Notes: generated from the sequence alone by a model not told the origin. Shown: positions 38,844 to 47,858, counted from the first letter of the stretch. The stretch is DNA of 64,000 nucleotides from an uncultured Rhizobium sp. (GCA_945952315.1 CAMFIE010000014.1:32122-96121); one strand, 5' to 3'. Translations and numbers: made by a program.

Positions 38844-40352
38844 TCACAGTCCGATGGAGCGGTAGAGGAATTGCAGAAGCGCTGCAACACCCGCAGACGC
38901 GGGCAGCGTGATCATCCAGGCTCCGGCAATCGTCATGAAATGCGAGCGACGGACCAAAAGGCGGCGGCGCAGTTCCTCCGCATTCTGCTGTTCGATCACC
39001 GCATGATCGGGCGTTTCTGCCTCCTCCTCGTCCTGCCTTTTCGGCTTCTTCCCCTTTTCGGATGGCGGCTTGCGGCGCGTATACCATTCGCGGAAAAAGC
39101 CGACGCCGAAGACGGAGCCAACGGCGATATGGGTGGAGCTGACCGGCAGTCCGGCATAGGAGGCGCCAAGCACGGTGAGTGCCGCCGAAAGCGAGACGCA
39201 ATAGGAGCGCACCGGATTGAGCTTGGTGATCTGTTCGCCAACCAGGCGTATGAGACGCGGGCCGAAGAGCAGCAGGCCCGCCGAAATGCCGAAAGCGCCG
39301 ATGAACAACGCCCATGTGGGCACCGAAAGCGCGCCTGCGCCGCTTTTTCCGGTCGCAGCCGCAATGGCTGCCAGCGGGCCGATGGCGTTGGAAACGTCAT
39401 TTGCCCCATGCGCAAAGCAGAGCACCGCCGAAGAGGCGATCAGCGGCATCTGGAACAGCACGCGCATCGATGCGTTGCGGTTTTCCAGACCTCTCGACTG
39501 GCGGGCAATCGCCGGAATGAAGGCAAGCCAGGCAAGAAGGCTGATGCCCAGCCCGAGCGGGGCGACAAGCGTTTTCGGCAGCCAGCCGCGCAGGGCAAAT
39601 TGCAGCGCGAGATAGGCCGAAAAGGCACCTGCCATCACGGCCAGCAGCACCGGCACCCAGCGCCGGGCGGCGGCAATCTTGTCTTGGCGCGCCAGAATGC
39701 GCTCCTCGATGAAATAGAGCATCGCCGCCGCAATCAGCCCTCCGACCAGTGGAGAGGCGACCCAGCTTAAAACGATATCGCCGATCACCCGCCATTTGAC
39801 CACCGCAAGTCCGCCTGCGGAGGCGGCCGCTCCGATGATCGCGCCGATGATCGAATGGGTGGTGGAGACAGGGGCATTCAGCCAGGTCGCGAGATTGATC
39901 CAGAGCGCTGCGGCCGAAAGCGCGGCAAGCATCACGATCACCAGATCGGCCGCATCGGAAAAGGAACCGGGCGGCACGATGCCGCTTCCGATCGTGCCCG
40001 TCACCTCGCGTCCGCCGATCACCGCGCCCAGCACCTCGAACACGGCCGCAAGCAGCAGCGCCTGGTTCATGCCGAGCGCGCGGGCACCGACGGCAGCGCC
40101 GGTGTTGTTCGTCACGTCATTGGCGCCGATATTCATCGCCATGTAGGCGGCAAGCGCTGCGGCGAGAATGAAGACAAAGGGGCGCGGCTCGCCCAGCGCA
40201 TAGGACCCGGCATAGACCATGGACAGCGCCATGAAGACGAGACCGAGCACAGTCCCTGCCAGCCGCTTCCAGACATGGAGGGAGGCATGCTCGACAAGGG
40301 TCATCTTGTCGAGGTCCTTGTCGAGCGCCGATTTCTTCGGTTTTCCGCCCAA
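38844..40352 (-). CDS. pit: Inorganic phosphate transporter, Pit family
   Basis: A proton- or metal-phosphate-coupled low-affinity phosphate permease of the inner membrane, 502 residues with about ten helices. Both halves carry the family signature: GANDVTNNTGAAVGARALG (about residues 76-94) and GANDVSNAIGPLAAI (about 318-332). A charged cytoplasmic loop (RRKPPSEKGKKPKRQDEEEAET) sits before the last helices. The frame begins with a TTG at 40352 giving an MGGKPKKSALDKDLDK lead; an ATG at 40304 is the alternative. It lies 19-22 bases before rsmE. Confidence 0.93.
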   Translation of the reverse strand: MGGKPKKSALDKDLDKMTLVEHASLHVWKRLAGTVLGLVFMALSMVYAGSYALGEPRPFVFILAAALAAYMAMNIGANDVTNNTGAAVGARALGMNQALLLAAVFEVLGAVIGGREVTGTIGSGIVPPGSFSDAADLVIVMLAALSAAALWINLATWLNAPVSTTHSIIGAIIGAAASAGGLAVVKWRVIGDIVLSWVASPLVGGLIAAAMLYFIEERILARQDKIAAARRWVPVLLAVMAGAFSAYLALQFALRGWLPKTLVAPLGLGISLLAWLAFIPAIARQSRGLENRNASMRVLFQMPLIASSAVLCFAHGANDVSNAIGPLAAIAAATGKSGAGALSVPTWALFIGAFGISAGLLLFGPRLIRLVGEQITKLNPVRSYCVSLSAALTVLGASYAGLPVSSTHIAVGSVFGVGFFREWYTRRKPPSEKGKKPKRQDEEEAETPDHAVIEQQNAEELRRRLLVRRSHFMTIAGAWMITLPASAGVAALLQFLYRSIGL

Positions 40353-40474
40353 GCCTGTCCCCTGTTCAAAGCCTGTTGTCGGTAAAGTGCCTTTGCCGGT
40401 GCTGCAAGCACAAACAAAGCATGGCAGGCCGAATTGGCTCCGGCCTTGCGCATCGTGATCACAAAAGATGTGGA

Positions 40475-40960
40475 TCAGGCGGCGGGTCGCGCTTCCATGC
40501 GGGCGCCAAACGCGAGGATCAGGTCTTTCAGCGTCGGCTCGTTCACCTGCGATGCGGCACTCTTGTAGTCGAACCAGCGATGCATGCGCTGCGCTTTTTC
40601 CGGATAGTCCTCGACCAGACGTTCCACCTCGAGCGCATGGACCTGCACCGTGCAGCCGACGGCAAAGTCGTCCTTCAGCACCTTGCTGTAGAGATAATGG
40701 CCGAGCGGCTCGGGCTCGACCCGGCCTTTCACGCCCGCCTCCTCAAAGGCCTCCTGCGCGGCCACGCCATGGGCGGGCTTGTCCGGCATCGGCCAGCCCT
40801 TGGGGATCACCCAGCGGCCGGTGTCCCGGCTGGTGAGCAGCAGCACTTCGAGATGATCCGTCCTGGGTTCCCGCCGATAGCAGAGCGCAGCATATTGCTG
40901 GCGCGGAGGGCGCCTGAACATCAGCAGCAGCGATCTGGCCAGACGGGAGAAAAACGCCAT
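40475..40960 (-). CDS. Nudix hydrolase
   Basis: A 161-residue pyrophosphohydrolase of the Nudix fold, resembling the group acting on diphosphoinositol or dinucleoside polyphosphates. The Nudix box is GWPMPDKPAHGVAAQEAFEEAGV. It keeps the metal-binding EAFEEAG, but Gln replaces the usual Arg before the first Glu, and Lys stands where the consensus has Glu. The ATG at 40960 has AGGAG 9 bases upstream and starts MAFFSRLARSLLLMF. Substrate is unknown. Confidence 0.88.
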   Translation of the reverse strand: MAFFSRLARSLLLMFRRPPRQQYAALCYRREPRTDHLEVLLLTSRDTGRWVIPKGWPMPDKPAHGVAAQEAFEEAGVKGRVEPEPLGHYLYSKVLKDDFAVGCTVQVHALEVERLVEDYPEKAQRMHRWFDYKSAASQVNEPTLKDLILAFGARMEARPAA

Positions 40961-41130
40961 CCGGGAATGCTCCTTTCGACTCGACACAGAGACTAGCAGC
41001 AAAAGGCTAATATCCGGTGATTCCGCGTGCAAGAGCATTTCAGCGGCCAAAAATGGCAAGAACTTGATCAGAAAGGGGAAATAAATTGAAAATCGTTATC
41101 TGGCTAAGCGCCTGTAGCCCACAAGGGCAG

Positions 41131-41156
41131 AAATCCCGGCCGTTCAGCCGGGATTT
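41131..41156 (-). terminator. Hairpin terminator downstream of the outer-membrane protein gene
   Basis: A perfect 10-bp stem (AAATCCCGGC at 41131-41140 with its complement at 41147-41156) and a 6-base loop, ending in TTT on the minus strand, 17 bases after the stop of the porin-like gene. Confidence 0.7.
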
Positions 41157-41173
41157 CCCTTTATGTCGAAAGA

Positions 41174-41827
41174 TCAGAACTTCACGCCGATACCGACCAG
41201 AACCTGATGCTGGTCGAAATCCACATTGGTCGCGCCGATCGTCTTGTCGCCATAGTTGTTGTAGCGATATTCGGCGCGGCCAAACAGCATGTCGGTGAAG
41301 GCATAATCCACGCCTGCGCCAACGGTGAAGCCGTTGAAGGTCTCGGACGCATCCCCACCCGGACCGGCTGCGTCCACATAACCGCGGGTTGCGGTCCAGC
41401 CGCCGGTTGCATAGATCAGCGCCCGGTCCATGGCATAGCCGAGGCGGGCGCGGACCGAACCGGAGACATCGGTGCCGACATCATAGGTCGTGCCGCCGGT
41501 CACATAGTCATTGCCGTTCCAGTTGTAGTTCAGATCACCTTCGACGCCATAGACGAGATCGCCGCTCTGCATCTGGTAGCCGATGAAGCCACCAAACAGA
41601 CCGCCGTTGAAATCGTCGCCTGTGGTCACGCCGCCGGTGGTGAAGTCGCCGGACGCCCAGGTGCCGCCGCCATGCAGACCGACATAGCCACCGGACCAGG
41701 TGAAGAGCGGAACAGTCTGCTCAACCGGTGCCGGTGCATAGTCGGTTTCCTGCACCGCATCGGCCGCCTGAGCCGTGACGGCAAGGAGCGATACGAGTGC
41801 CGCCGAAGCGATTAGGGACTTGATCAT
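41174..41827 (-). CDS. Outer-membrane beta-barrel protein, Omp25/Omp31-like
   Basis: A 217-residue outer-membrane protein. The signal peptide MIKSLIASAALVSLLAVTAQA is cut before ADAVQ. The barrel has the hallmark strands WSGGYVGLHGGGTWA, VYGVEGDLNYNW, VRARLGYAMDRALIYATGGW and the last strand HQVLVGIGVKF, which ends in Phe. It resembles Omp25, RopB and related surface proteins of Rhizobiales. GAAGGAAG lies 6 bases before the start, a strong ribosome site that fits an abundant protein. Confidence 0.93.
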   Translation of the reverse strand: MIKSLIASAALVSLLAVTAQAADAVQETDYAPAPVEQTVPLFTWSGGYVGLHGGGTWASGDFTTGGVTTGDDFNGGLFGGFIGYQMQSGDLVYGVEGDLNYNWNGNDYVTGGTTYDVGTDVSGSVRARLGYAMDRALIYATGGWTATRGYVDAAGPGGDASETFNGFTVGAGVDYAFTDMLFGRAEYRYNNYGDKTIGATNVDFDQHQVLVGIGVKF

Positions 41828-42107
41828 GTCGCACTTCCTTCTTCTGTGAACACGCGGACTTTATCCACTCTGGATGGTAAAATGTGGCGCAAATCTGCAA
41901 CAGAAAAATCAATCAAGAATAGAAAAATCTTTCAGTGCAAATTTATGAATGCACCACATGTACCGTTTTCCAGTGCATCCCAGATGGCGCGCCCGTTTGT
42001 TCATTCCATGGCGGCATGGAAAATTTCAAACGGAGCGAGCAAGAGATTTTTCGGGAAGTGCGATTTTTGTTGCAATTCTGCCGCAGTCTGACGAGGGGAC
42101 AGACCCC

Positions 42108-42779
42108 TCAGCCGACCACCAGCACATGCAGTGCGCGGGGTCCATGCGCACCGAGCAGGATCGTCTGTTCGATATCGGCGGAGCGGGACGGGCCGGAGAC
42201 GAAATTCACCGTGCGCGGCATTTCCCCCTTGCCATGAATGGCCCGAAGCCTGGCAAGCGCGCGCTCCATATCACCATGGACGGCGTCTGCCGGGATCACC
42301 ACGAGATGATGTTCGGGCAGGAAGGTGAGCGTCACCGGATTGTCCGGCCCGGACAGCAGCATCAGCGTGCCGGTCTCGGCAATCGCGCATTCGGCATGAC
42401 TGATGGCGGCGAGATCCTGGCCGTCGGAGGCACCGGCAAGAAGGGCGAGCGCTGGCTCCGTCTCCCATCCGGCTGCGGCAAGGCGCGGGTCTGCGCCCTT
42501 GCGCAAGTGCGCGGGCAGGTTGCGTTCGCGCAGATAGCGGGCGGCAGCGGAAGGCACGTCCGCGATTTGCGGCAGCCGCTCGTGGGTCGCGCCCGCCTTG
42601 CCGATCATGTCGAGGAAAAGCGCAATCCGCTCCTCCGGCCCGATCTGCCCGCGCGCCGGGATGATACCGGAAACGGGACGGGCGAGCCGTTCGGCAACGG
42701 TGGCGCGGCGGGCGGCATCGTCACCCTCCATTTTCCGGGTGGCGCGGATTTTCGACAGAATGGCGCTGCGGCTGTCCAT
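42108..42779 (-). CDS. lutC: Lactate utilization protein C (LUD domain)
   Basis: The third subunit of the LutABC L-lactate dehydrogenase complex, 223 residues. It has a single LUD domain with ISHAECAIAETGTLMLLSGPDNPVTLTFLPEHHLVVIPADAV, and ends TVNFVSGPSRSADIEQTILLGAHGPRALHVLVVG, both typical. It contains no Fe-S cysteines. It follows lutB after 3 bases on the minus strand and is the last gene of the operon. Confidence 0.93.
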   Translation of the reverse strand: MDSRSAILSKIRATRKMEGDDAARRATVAERLARPVSGIIPARGQIGPEERIALFLDMIGKAGATHERLPQIADVPSAAARYLRERNLPAHLRKGADPRLAAAGWETEPALALLAGASDGQDLAAISHAECAIAETGTLMLLSGPDNPVTLTFLPEHHLVVIPADAVHGDMERALARLRAIHGKGEMPRTVNFVSGPSRSADIEQTILLGAHGPRALHVLVVG

Positions 42780-42782
42780 GGT

Positions 42783-44201
42783 TCAGGCTCCCCGGCTGCG
42801 GTTGAAGGCGGCCACGAAGCTTTCGCCTTCGGGGGCCGGCAAGTCGCGATGATCAGTCCAGCCGCCCGCAAGCGGCAGACGCGAAAGGCGCCGTTTTTCA
42901 CCACCCAGCAGCGCAAGCAGCCGGATGCCGAGCCGCGAGGCCAGCCGGTAAAGCGTGGGTCGCCGGGCGAAGAAGGCCCATATGCCCAACCCGTAGCGGC
43001 TGGCGGCAGGGGCGAGATGTTTTTCGAATTCCCGCTCGCGCCAGTGCCGCATCATCTTCGGCAGCGGAATTTTCATCGGGCAGACACTCTCGCAGCGCCC
43101 GCAGAAGGTGGAGGCATTCGGCAGATGCCCGGCGATCCGGATGCCGTTCAGCGACGGCGTCAGCACCGCGCCCATCGGCCCCGGATAGACCGAGCCATAG
43201 GCATGGCCGCCGACGGCGTGATAGACCGGGCAATGGTTCATGCAGGCGCCGCAGCGGATGCAGCGCAGCATCTCTTCGAATTCCGAGCCGAGCATGGCGG
43301 TGCGGCCATTGTCGATCAGCACCACGTGATATTCGCCCGGCCCATCCGGATCCTCCGCCCGGCGCGGACCGGTGGAAAAGGTGGTGTAGACCGACATGTC
43401 CTGACCCGTCGCCGAGCGGGCAAGCAGCCGCAGGATGCCCGCACAATCCTCAAGCGTCGGCACCACCTTTTCGATGGAGGCGACCACCACATGCACCTTG
43501 CCGAGCGTCTGGGTGAGATCGCCATTGCCCTCATTGGTGACGATCACCGAGGAGCCGGTCTCGGCAATCAGGAAATTCGCGCCCGTTATGCCCACATCGG
43601 CGGCGAAATAGCGCTCGCGCAGCACGGCGCGCGCTTCCGAAAGCAGCGCAACTGGTTCTGAAAGGTCGCGCGTCTCCGGCAGATGCGTGTGGACGCGGCG
43701 GAAATCCTCCTCCACCTGCTCCTTGTTCAGGTGGATCGCGGGCGCGATGATATGGCTCGGATGCTCCTGGCGGAGCTGGATGATATATTCGCCAAGATCG
43801 GTTTCCACCGGCTCGATGCCGTTTTCGGCGAGATAATCGTTGAGATTGATCTCCTCCGTGATCATCGACTTGCCCTTGGTCACGGTGCGGGCCTTGGCCT
43901 TGCGGCAGATATCGAGAATGATCCGGCGGGCTTCTTCCGCGCTTTCCGCCCAGTGCACATGGCCGCCCGCCGTCTTCACCTTCGCCTCATAGGCCTCGAG
44001 ATAAAGATCGAGATGGGCAAGCGTGTGGGTCTTGATGGCGCGGGCCTGATCGCGCAGCGCCTCAAACTCGGGCAGGGCCGCCTTTGCCGCGGCGCGCTTG
44101 GCGACAAAGCCCTTCTCCACATTGCCGAGCGCCTTCTGCAACTGCGGATCATTGAGCGCGCGGACCGAATTTTCCCTGAAGGCGGGCGTGGTGATCTGCA
44201 T
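42783..44201 (-). CDS. lutB: Lactate utilization Fe-S protein B
   Basis: 472 residues. The N-terminal LUD domain (about 60-290, including KARTVTKGKSMITEEINLNDYL and ITGANFLIAETGSSVIVTNEGNGDL) is followed by two [4Fe-4S] clusters, CIRCGACMNHCPVY (about 317-330) and CGRCESVCPMKIPLPKM (about 366-382), and a C-terminal LutB tail. It carries electrons between the lactate-oxidising part and the respiratory chain. It sits between lutA (3 bases upstream) and lutC. Confidence 0.95.
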   Translation of the reverse strand: MQITTPAFRENSVRALNDPQLQKALGNVEKGFVAKRAAAKAALPEFEALRDQARAIKTHTLAHLDLYLEAYEAKVKTAGGHVHWAESAEEARRIILDICRKAKARTVTKGKSMITEEINLNDYLAENGIEPVETDLGEYIIQLRQEHPSHIIAPAIHLNKEQVEEDFRRVHTHLPETRDLSEPVALLSEARAVLRERYFAADVGITGANFLIAETGSSVIVTNEGNGDLTQTLGKVHVVVASIEKVVPTLEDCAGILRLLARSATGQDMSVYTTFSTGPRRAEDPDGPGEYHVVLIDNGRTAMLGSEFEEMLRCIRCGACMNHCPVYHAVGGHAYGSVYPGPMGAVLTPSLNGIRIAGHLPNASTFCGRCESVCPMKIPLPKMMRHWREREFEKHLAPAASRYGLGIWAFFARRPTLYRLASRLGIRLLALLGGEKRRLSRLPLAGGWTDHRDLPAPEGESFVAAFNRSRGA

Positions 44202-44204
44202 GGG

Positions 44205-44996
44205 TCAGCGACCTCCCTTTGGCGTGGTTCCGGCAATCGGCGGCTGTTCGGTCATGCCCGCCAGCACCTCGGCCACATGGCGCACCGCCACACTTGATCC
44301 CTCGCGCTTCAGCTTGCCCGCCATGTTCATCAGGCAGCCCATGTCTCCCGCCAGCAGAAGATCCGCGCCCGAGGCGTCGATATTCGCCATTTTCTTCGAG
44401 ACGATGGCGTTGGAAATATCGGAATATTTCACGCAGAAAGTGCCGCCGAAACCGCAGCACACATCGCTGTCCTTCATCTCCTTCAGCGCCAGCCCCTCGA
44501 CACTGCCAAGAAGCGCGCGCGGCTGGGCGGCAATGCCAAGCTCGCGCAGGCCCGAACAGCTGTCATGATAGGTGACGCTGCCATCCAGACGGGCCGAAAC
44601 CCGCTCGAGCTTGCGTATATCGACGAGGAAGGAGACGAGCTCGAACACCTTTTCCGCAAAGGCCTCCGCGCGCTTTTTCCAGACGGCATCGCCCTCGAAC
44701 AGTTCGGGATAATGCACCTTCAGCATCGCCGCACAGGAACCGGAGGGCGCAACCACATAATCGAAGCCCTCGAAGACCGTGATCACCTGCCGGGCAAGAT
44801 CGCGGGCATCGGCCCGGTCGCCGGAATTATAGGCGGGCTGGCCGCAGCATGTCTGCGCCATCGGCACTTCGACCCGGCAGCCTGCCTCTTCCAGAAGCTT
44901 CACCGCCGAAAAGCCGACGCTCGGGCGGAACAGATCGACAAGACAGGTGGCGAAAAGGCCGATGCGCGGCCCTTCCGGATTGCGGCTCTCATTCAT
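44205..44996 (-). CDS. lutA: Lactate utilization protein A (CCG-domain Fe-S protein)
   Basis: 263 residues with two CCG (heterodisulfide-reductase-like) domains: PMAQTCCGQPAYNSGDRADARDL and MKDSDVCCGFGGTFCVKYSDI. These bind Fe-S clusters in LutA, GlcF and HdrB proteins. The ATG at 44996 gives MNESRNPEGPRIGLFATCLVDLFRP; an ATG at 45002 is equally possible. It overlaps the 3' end of the gntR gene by 8 bases, so the regulator and lutABC are one transcript. No lactate permease gene (lldP, lctP) is nearby. Confidence 0.93.
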   Translation of the reverse strand: MNESRNPEGPRIGLFATCLVDLFRPSVGFSAVKLLEEAGCRVEVPMAQTCCGQPAYNSGDRADARDLARQVITVFEGFDYVVAPSGSCAAMLKVHYPELFEGDAVWKKRAEAFAEKVFELVSFLVDIRKLERVSARLDGSVTYHDSCSGLRELGIAAQPRALLGSVEGLALKEMKDSDVCCGFGGTFCVKYSDISNAIVSKKMANIDASGADLLLAGDMGCLMNMAGKLKREGSSVAVRHVAEVLAGMTEQPPIAGTTPKGGR

Positions 44997-45840
44997 GGTC
45001 ATCCGTCCCGTCCGGGTTTGTGTGCGTGTGCAGATGCGGTCTTGTCGCCCGGCCTGCGGTTTCGGCGCGCCGGGCAAGGCGAAGCGTGGAGACCCGGTTG
45101 CGGCTTGCCCGCTTTTCGGCCTCGGCATTGGTGGCAATCACGAAATCGATATGGCTCTGCGCCGCCGCGCGCGCCGCCTGCGGATCATGCTCAAGGATCG
45201 CCTGCACGATTGCGGCGTGCTGCTCGAGCAGCCTCTCGCGGGTGCCCGGCTGATCGAAGATCATCTTGCGGTGATAGAAGATCCCTTCCGACAGAAGCCG
45301 GTAGCAGGCGCGCATGGTGTGCAGCAGCACGATATTGTGCGCGGCCTCGCCGATCGCATTGTGCAGGTCGAGATCGGCGGCCATCTCGTCCTCGAAGCCG
45401 CCTGCCTCGTGGGCACGGCGCATGTCCTCGAGAATGCGGTTGAGAAGCGCCTTGTCCGCCTCGGTTGCCCGCGTTGCGGCAAGCTCGGCCGTCAGGCCCT
45501 CCAGCTCGCGGCGATATTCCAGATAGTCGGCGGTTGCCCGCTCGTGGCGGGAAATGAGGGCTGCGACCGGCGCGGAAAACACCTGCCCGATAATATCGGC
45601 CACATAGGTGCCGCCGCCATGGCGGCTGACCAGCAGCCCGCGCCCCTCCAGTTCCTTCAGCGCCTCGCGCAGGATCGGCCGCGACACCGCAAATCGTTCC
45701 GAAAGCTCCCGCTCCCCCGGCAACCGGTCCCCGTCCCGAAGCACCCCCTCGAGGATCAGAAGCTCCACCTGCCGCACCACTTCATCAGCAGTGCGGGTCT
45801 GCGGCACGGGCGGAAACAGGGCAGGGGACGGATCGCTCAT
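44989..45840 (-). CDS. GntR-family (FCD) regulator of the lutABC operon
   Basis: 283 residues. The winged helix (about 15-80) includes VRQVELLILEGVLRDGDRLPGERELSERFAVSRPILREALKELEGRGLL; the FCD ligand domain includes DLDLHNAIGEAAHNIVLLHTM and IVQAILEHDPQAARAAAQSHIDFV. It resembles LldR and LutR-type lactate repressors. It is the first gene of the lut transcript and overlaps lutA. The 25-bp palindrome at 45866-45890, 25 bases before the start, is the probable operator. I use the ATG at 45840; the frame extends to a TTG at 45912, which would cover the palindrome. Confidence 0.9.
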   Translation of the reverse strand: MSDPSPALFPPVPQTRTADEVVRQVELLILEGVLRDGDRLPGERELSERFAVSRPILREALKELEGRGLLVSRHGGGTYVADIIGQVFSAPVAALISRHERATADYLEYRRELEGLTAELAATRATEADKALLNRILEDMRRAHEAGGFEDEMAADLDLHNAIGEAAHNIVLLHTMRACYRLLSEGIFYHRKMIFDQPGTRERLLEQHAAIVQAILEHDPQAARAAAQSHIDFVIATNAEAEKRASRNRVSTLRLARRAETAGRATRPHLHTHTNPDGTDDHE

Positions 45841-45865
45841 GGGGGAGTGGTAGCAGGCGCGGGAG

Positions 45866-45890
45866 AAGTGGTCAAATAATTTGTCCACTT
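45866..45890. promoter_or_regulatory. 25-bp palindromic operator before the gntR-lutABC operon
   Basis: The left arm AAGTGG-T-CAAAT mirrors the right arm ATTTG-T-CCACTT around a central A at 45878; only one pair (T opposite T) is unmatched. Inside it are TGGT and TGTCCA half-sites similar to the TGGT...ACCA sites of FCD regulators. Its position between gntR and the mazF-like terminator fits autorepression. Confidence 0.7.
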
Positions 45891-45911
45891 CATATCTGTA
45901 TCCAGAAAACA

Positions 45912-45939
45912 AACAAGGGCACCAGTTGGCGCCCTTGTT
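45912..45939 (-). terminator. Hairpin terminator downstream of the mazF-like gene
   Basis: AACAAGGGC (45912-45920) pairs with GCCCTTGTT (45931-45939) over a 10-base loop. On the minus strand the stem is followed by TTGTTTTC. A smaller GCCTC/GAGGC hairpin precedes it. It separates the toxin-like gene from the lut promoter. Confidence 0.65.
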
Positions 45940-46026
45940 GCGGCCTCTTGCGAGGCAACGGCGAACCTCTCGGAACCCGCATATGAATTAAGGCTAACGT
46001 AGATCGACCTGAATGTCAACAGCGTT

Positions 46027-46428
46027 TCATGACCCGCTTCCGCCTGCCATCAGGCTGTGAAACAGCCCGAGGACACGGTCCAGCTCGGATTTATCCATTC
46101 GCAAGGGCGTCTTGCCAAAATAGTCAAGGCGGCTGGTTGCAACGGTCATGGGATGATCGCACACGATCCAGCCAACTTGTGTCTGCATGCGTGCGAGCAG
46201 GGATGAACTGGCTTCCACTGAATGAGGATAGGTTCTGTTCCGCTCCGATGTGGAAAGGGGCAGCACGACCACCTTGCCAACGAGGTTGTTTTTCCGGGAA
46301 ATGACCACCACGGGGCGTCGTTTCCAGAATTCCGGCAAATGCACGACGTCTTCTGGCGGCAGGGAGCACCAATAGATGTTGCCGACCTTGGGGACTGTCT
46401 TGATACGGGTTTTGAACAAGCGCGCCAT
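46027..46428 (-). CDS. MazF/PemK-like endoribonuclease toxin, no antitoxin beside it
   Basis: A 133-residue protein with the PemK/MazF core: VGNIYWCSLPPEDVVHLPEFWKRRPVVVISRKNN, VVVLPLSTSERN, and QTQVGWIVCDHPMTVATSRLDYFG. Authentic members cut mRNA at short motifs and are neutralised by an antitoxin usually encoded just upstream. Here the 134 bases upstream (46429-46562) are AT-rich and hold no antitoxin frame; the plus-strand DUF3422 gene begins beyond. The start at 46428 has no clear ribosome site. It may be a solitary, tamed or recently orphaned gene. Confidence 0.75.
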   Translation of the reverse strand: MARLFKTRIKTVPKVGNIYWCSLPPEDVVHLPEFWKRRPVVVISRKNNLVGKVVVLPLSTSERNRTYPHSVEASSSLLARMQTQVGWIVCDHPMTVATSRLDYFGKTPLRMDKSELDRVLGLFHSLMAGGSGS

Positions 46429-46562
46429 AAATTTCGAAATTAGGCAATTTTAATTTTAAAGGCAACCACTGCCGCGTCAATCCGCGCGGTATCCTCCCGC
46501 CTTGATGAATGCTAAGCCGTCGCGCGAGGATGATTGGCCAATGATCTGGCCAGCGAGGGGGC

Positions 46563-47855
46563 ATGCAGATGGGCAACGGGTCTTTTTCCTTTCCGGTTTC
46601 GCCGGAGCGGGCGATTGCGCTGGGGGAAATCCATGCGCGGCCCTATGCGCTCGTCACCTCGCCGCGGGTGATTTTCCAGCTGGCCTTCACCACGGATGGC
46701 GGCTCGGCGGTGCATCATTCGGTGATTTCGGAGCTGTCGCGGGCCCGCGGCATTTCCCCGCCGGAGCGGGATGCGCGCCATCACGCGATCCCCTGGGGGC
46801 AGGGAACGCTGCGCTGGGAGCGGCATACGGAATTTTCCACCTGGTTCTGGGATTGCCCGGCACCCGACCAGTTCGGCGCGCCGATCCCGGTTCATCCCTT
46901 CGGCGACGGGTTCAATGCACCGGGCTCGCTGATTTCCGGCATCAGGCTGGAAATCCGGCCGGACGGACCGGAGACGGAGGCCGCCCGGCAGGTGTTTGAT
47001 CCGACCAGCCTCTGCCGCAGCTTCACCAAGAACGGACAGGCCGAAATCCTCACCGATTTCCGACAGAACGGCGACGGGCTCACCCAGATCCTGGTGATCG
47101 ACAAGGGCCTGACTCAGGCCGGAACCGGTGCGCTGGCGCAGCGCCTGCTCGATATCGAGACCTATCGCACGCTTGCCATGCTCGGCCTGCCGCTTGCCCA
47201 GACGCTTTCGCCGGAAATGCGGCGCATCGAGGACGGGCTGACGGCGATCACCCAGCGGATGAAGGCGCATGCGCGCGCCGAGGCCGATGCGATGCTCGGC
47301 GAAATCACCCGCCTGCATGCGGAGCTTGAGGCGCATGCGGCCTTGAGCCTCTATCGCTTCGGGGCCAGCCGTGCCTATGACGGCATCGTGCAGGAGCGCA
47401 TCCGCACGCTGGATGAAACGCCGGTTCCGGGCTTCGAGACGCTCGGCTCCTTCCTCGGACGAAGGCTCGCGCCCGCCATGCGCACCTGCCAGTCGATCGA
47501 GGAGCGGCAGGCAAACCTGTCGCGCAAGCTGACGCGGGCAACCGGGCTCGTGCGAAGCTGGATCGACGTGGAGCTGGAGCGGCAGAATTCGGCGCTGCTT
47601 GCCTCGATGGATCGCCGCGCCAACCTGCAGCTTCGCCTACAGCAGACGGTGGAAGGGCTCTCGGTCGCCGCCGTTTCCTACTATATCGTCGGGCTGATCG
47701 GTTATCTCGCAAAGGCGCTGCCGCATGGGGATGCCGAGCATCCGGGCGGCATCGATCCGGCGATCATCACCGGCATTTCCGTGCCTCTGGTGGTGCTGTT
47801 CGTGTGGCTGATGGTGCGCCGCATCCGCAGGCACCATGCCGAAGGCGAGCACTGA
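46563..47855 (+). CDS. DUF3422 family membrane-anchored protein
   Basis: 430 residues, of a family (DUF3422) found mainly in proteobacteria and not characterised. The N-terminal part has SPERAIALGEIHARPYALVTSPRVIFQLAF and the conserved WGQGTLRWERHTEFSTWFW. A helical middle region (about 225-365) resembles a coiled-coil stalk. Two C-terminal helices (VAAVSYYIVGLIGYLAKAL and ITGISVPLVVLFVWLMVRRI) anchor it in the inner membrane, with a short basic tail. ATGs at 46563 and 46569 are possible. It converges with a LysR gene 3 bases downstream. Confidence 0.9.
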   Translation: MQMGNGSFSFPVSPERAIALGEIHARPYALVTSPRVIFQLAFTTDGGSAVHHSVISELSRARGISPPERDARHHAIPWGQGTLRWERHTEFSTWFWDCPAPDQFGAPIPVHPFGDGFNAPGSLISGIRLEIRPDGPETEAARQVFDPTSLCRSFTKNGQAEILTDFRQNGDGLTQILVIDKGLTQAGTGALAQRLLDIETYRTLAMLGLPLAQTLSPEMRRIEDGLTAITQRMKAHARAEADAMLGEITRLHAELEAHAALSLYRFGASRAYDGIVQERIRTLDETPVPGFETLGSFLGRRLAPAMRTCQSIEERQANLSRKLTRATGLVRSWIDVELERQNSALLASMDRRANLQLRLQQTVEGLSVAAVSYYIVGLIGYLAKALPHGDAEHPGGIDPAIITGISVPLVVLFVWLMVRRIRRHHAEGEH

Positions 47856-47858
47856 AGC

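Noticed and set aside
41846..42091. An 81-codon plus-strand frame upstream of the Omp25-like gene
   Set aside because: It overlaps the promoter and leader of the divergent porin gene, has no ribosome site, and its product shows no known pattern.
42783..44201. Possible second lactate permease or lldD gene within the lut operon
   Set aside because: Only LUD and Fe-S domains are present; neither a flavin mononucleotide dehydrogenase nor a permease frame exists between 42108 and 45840.
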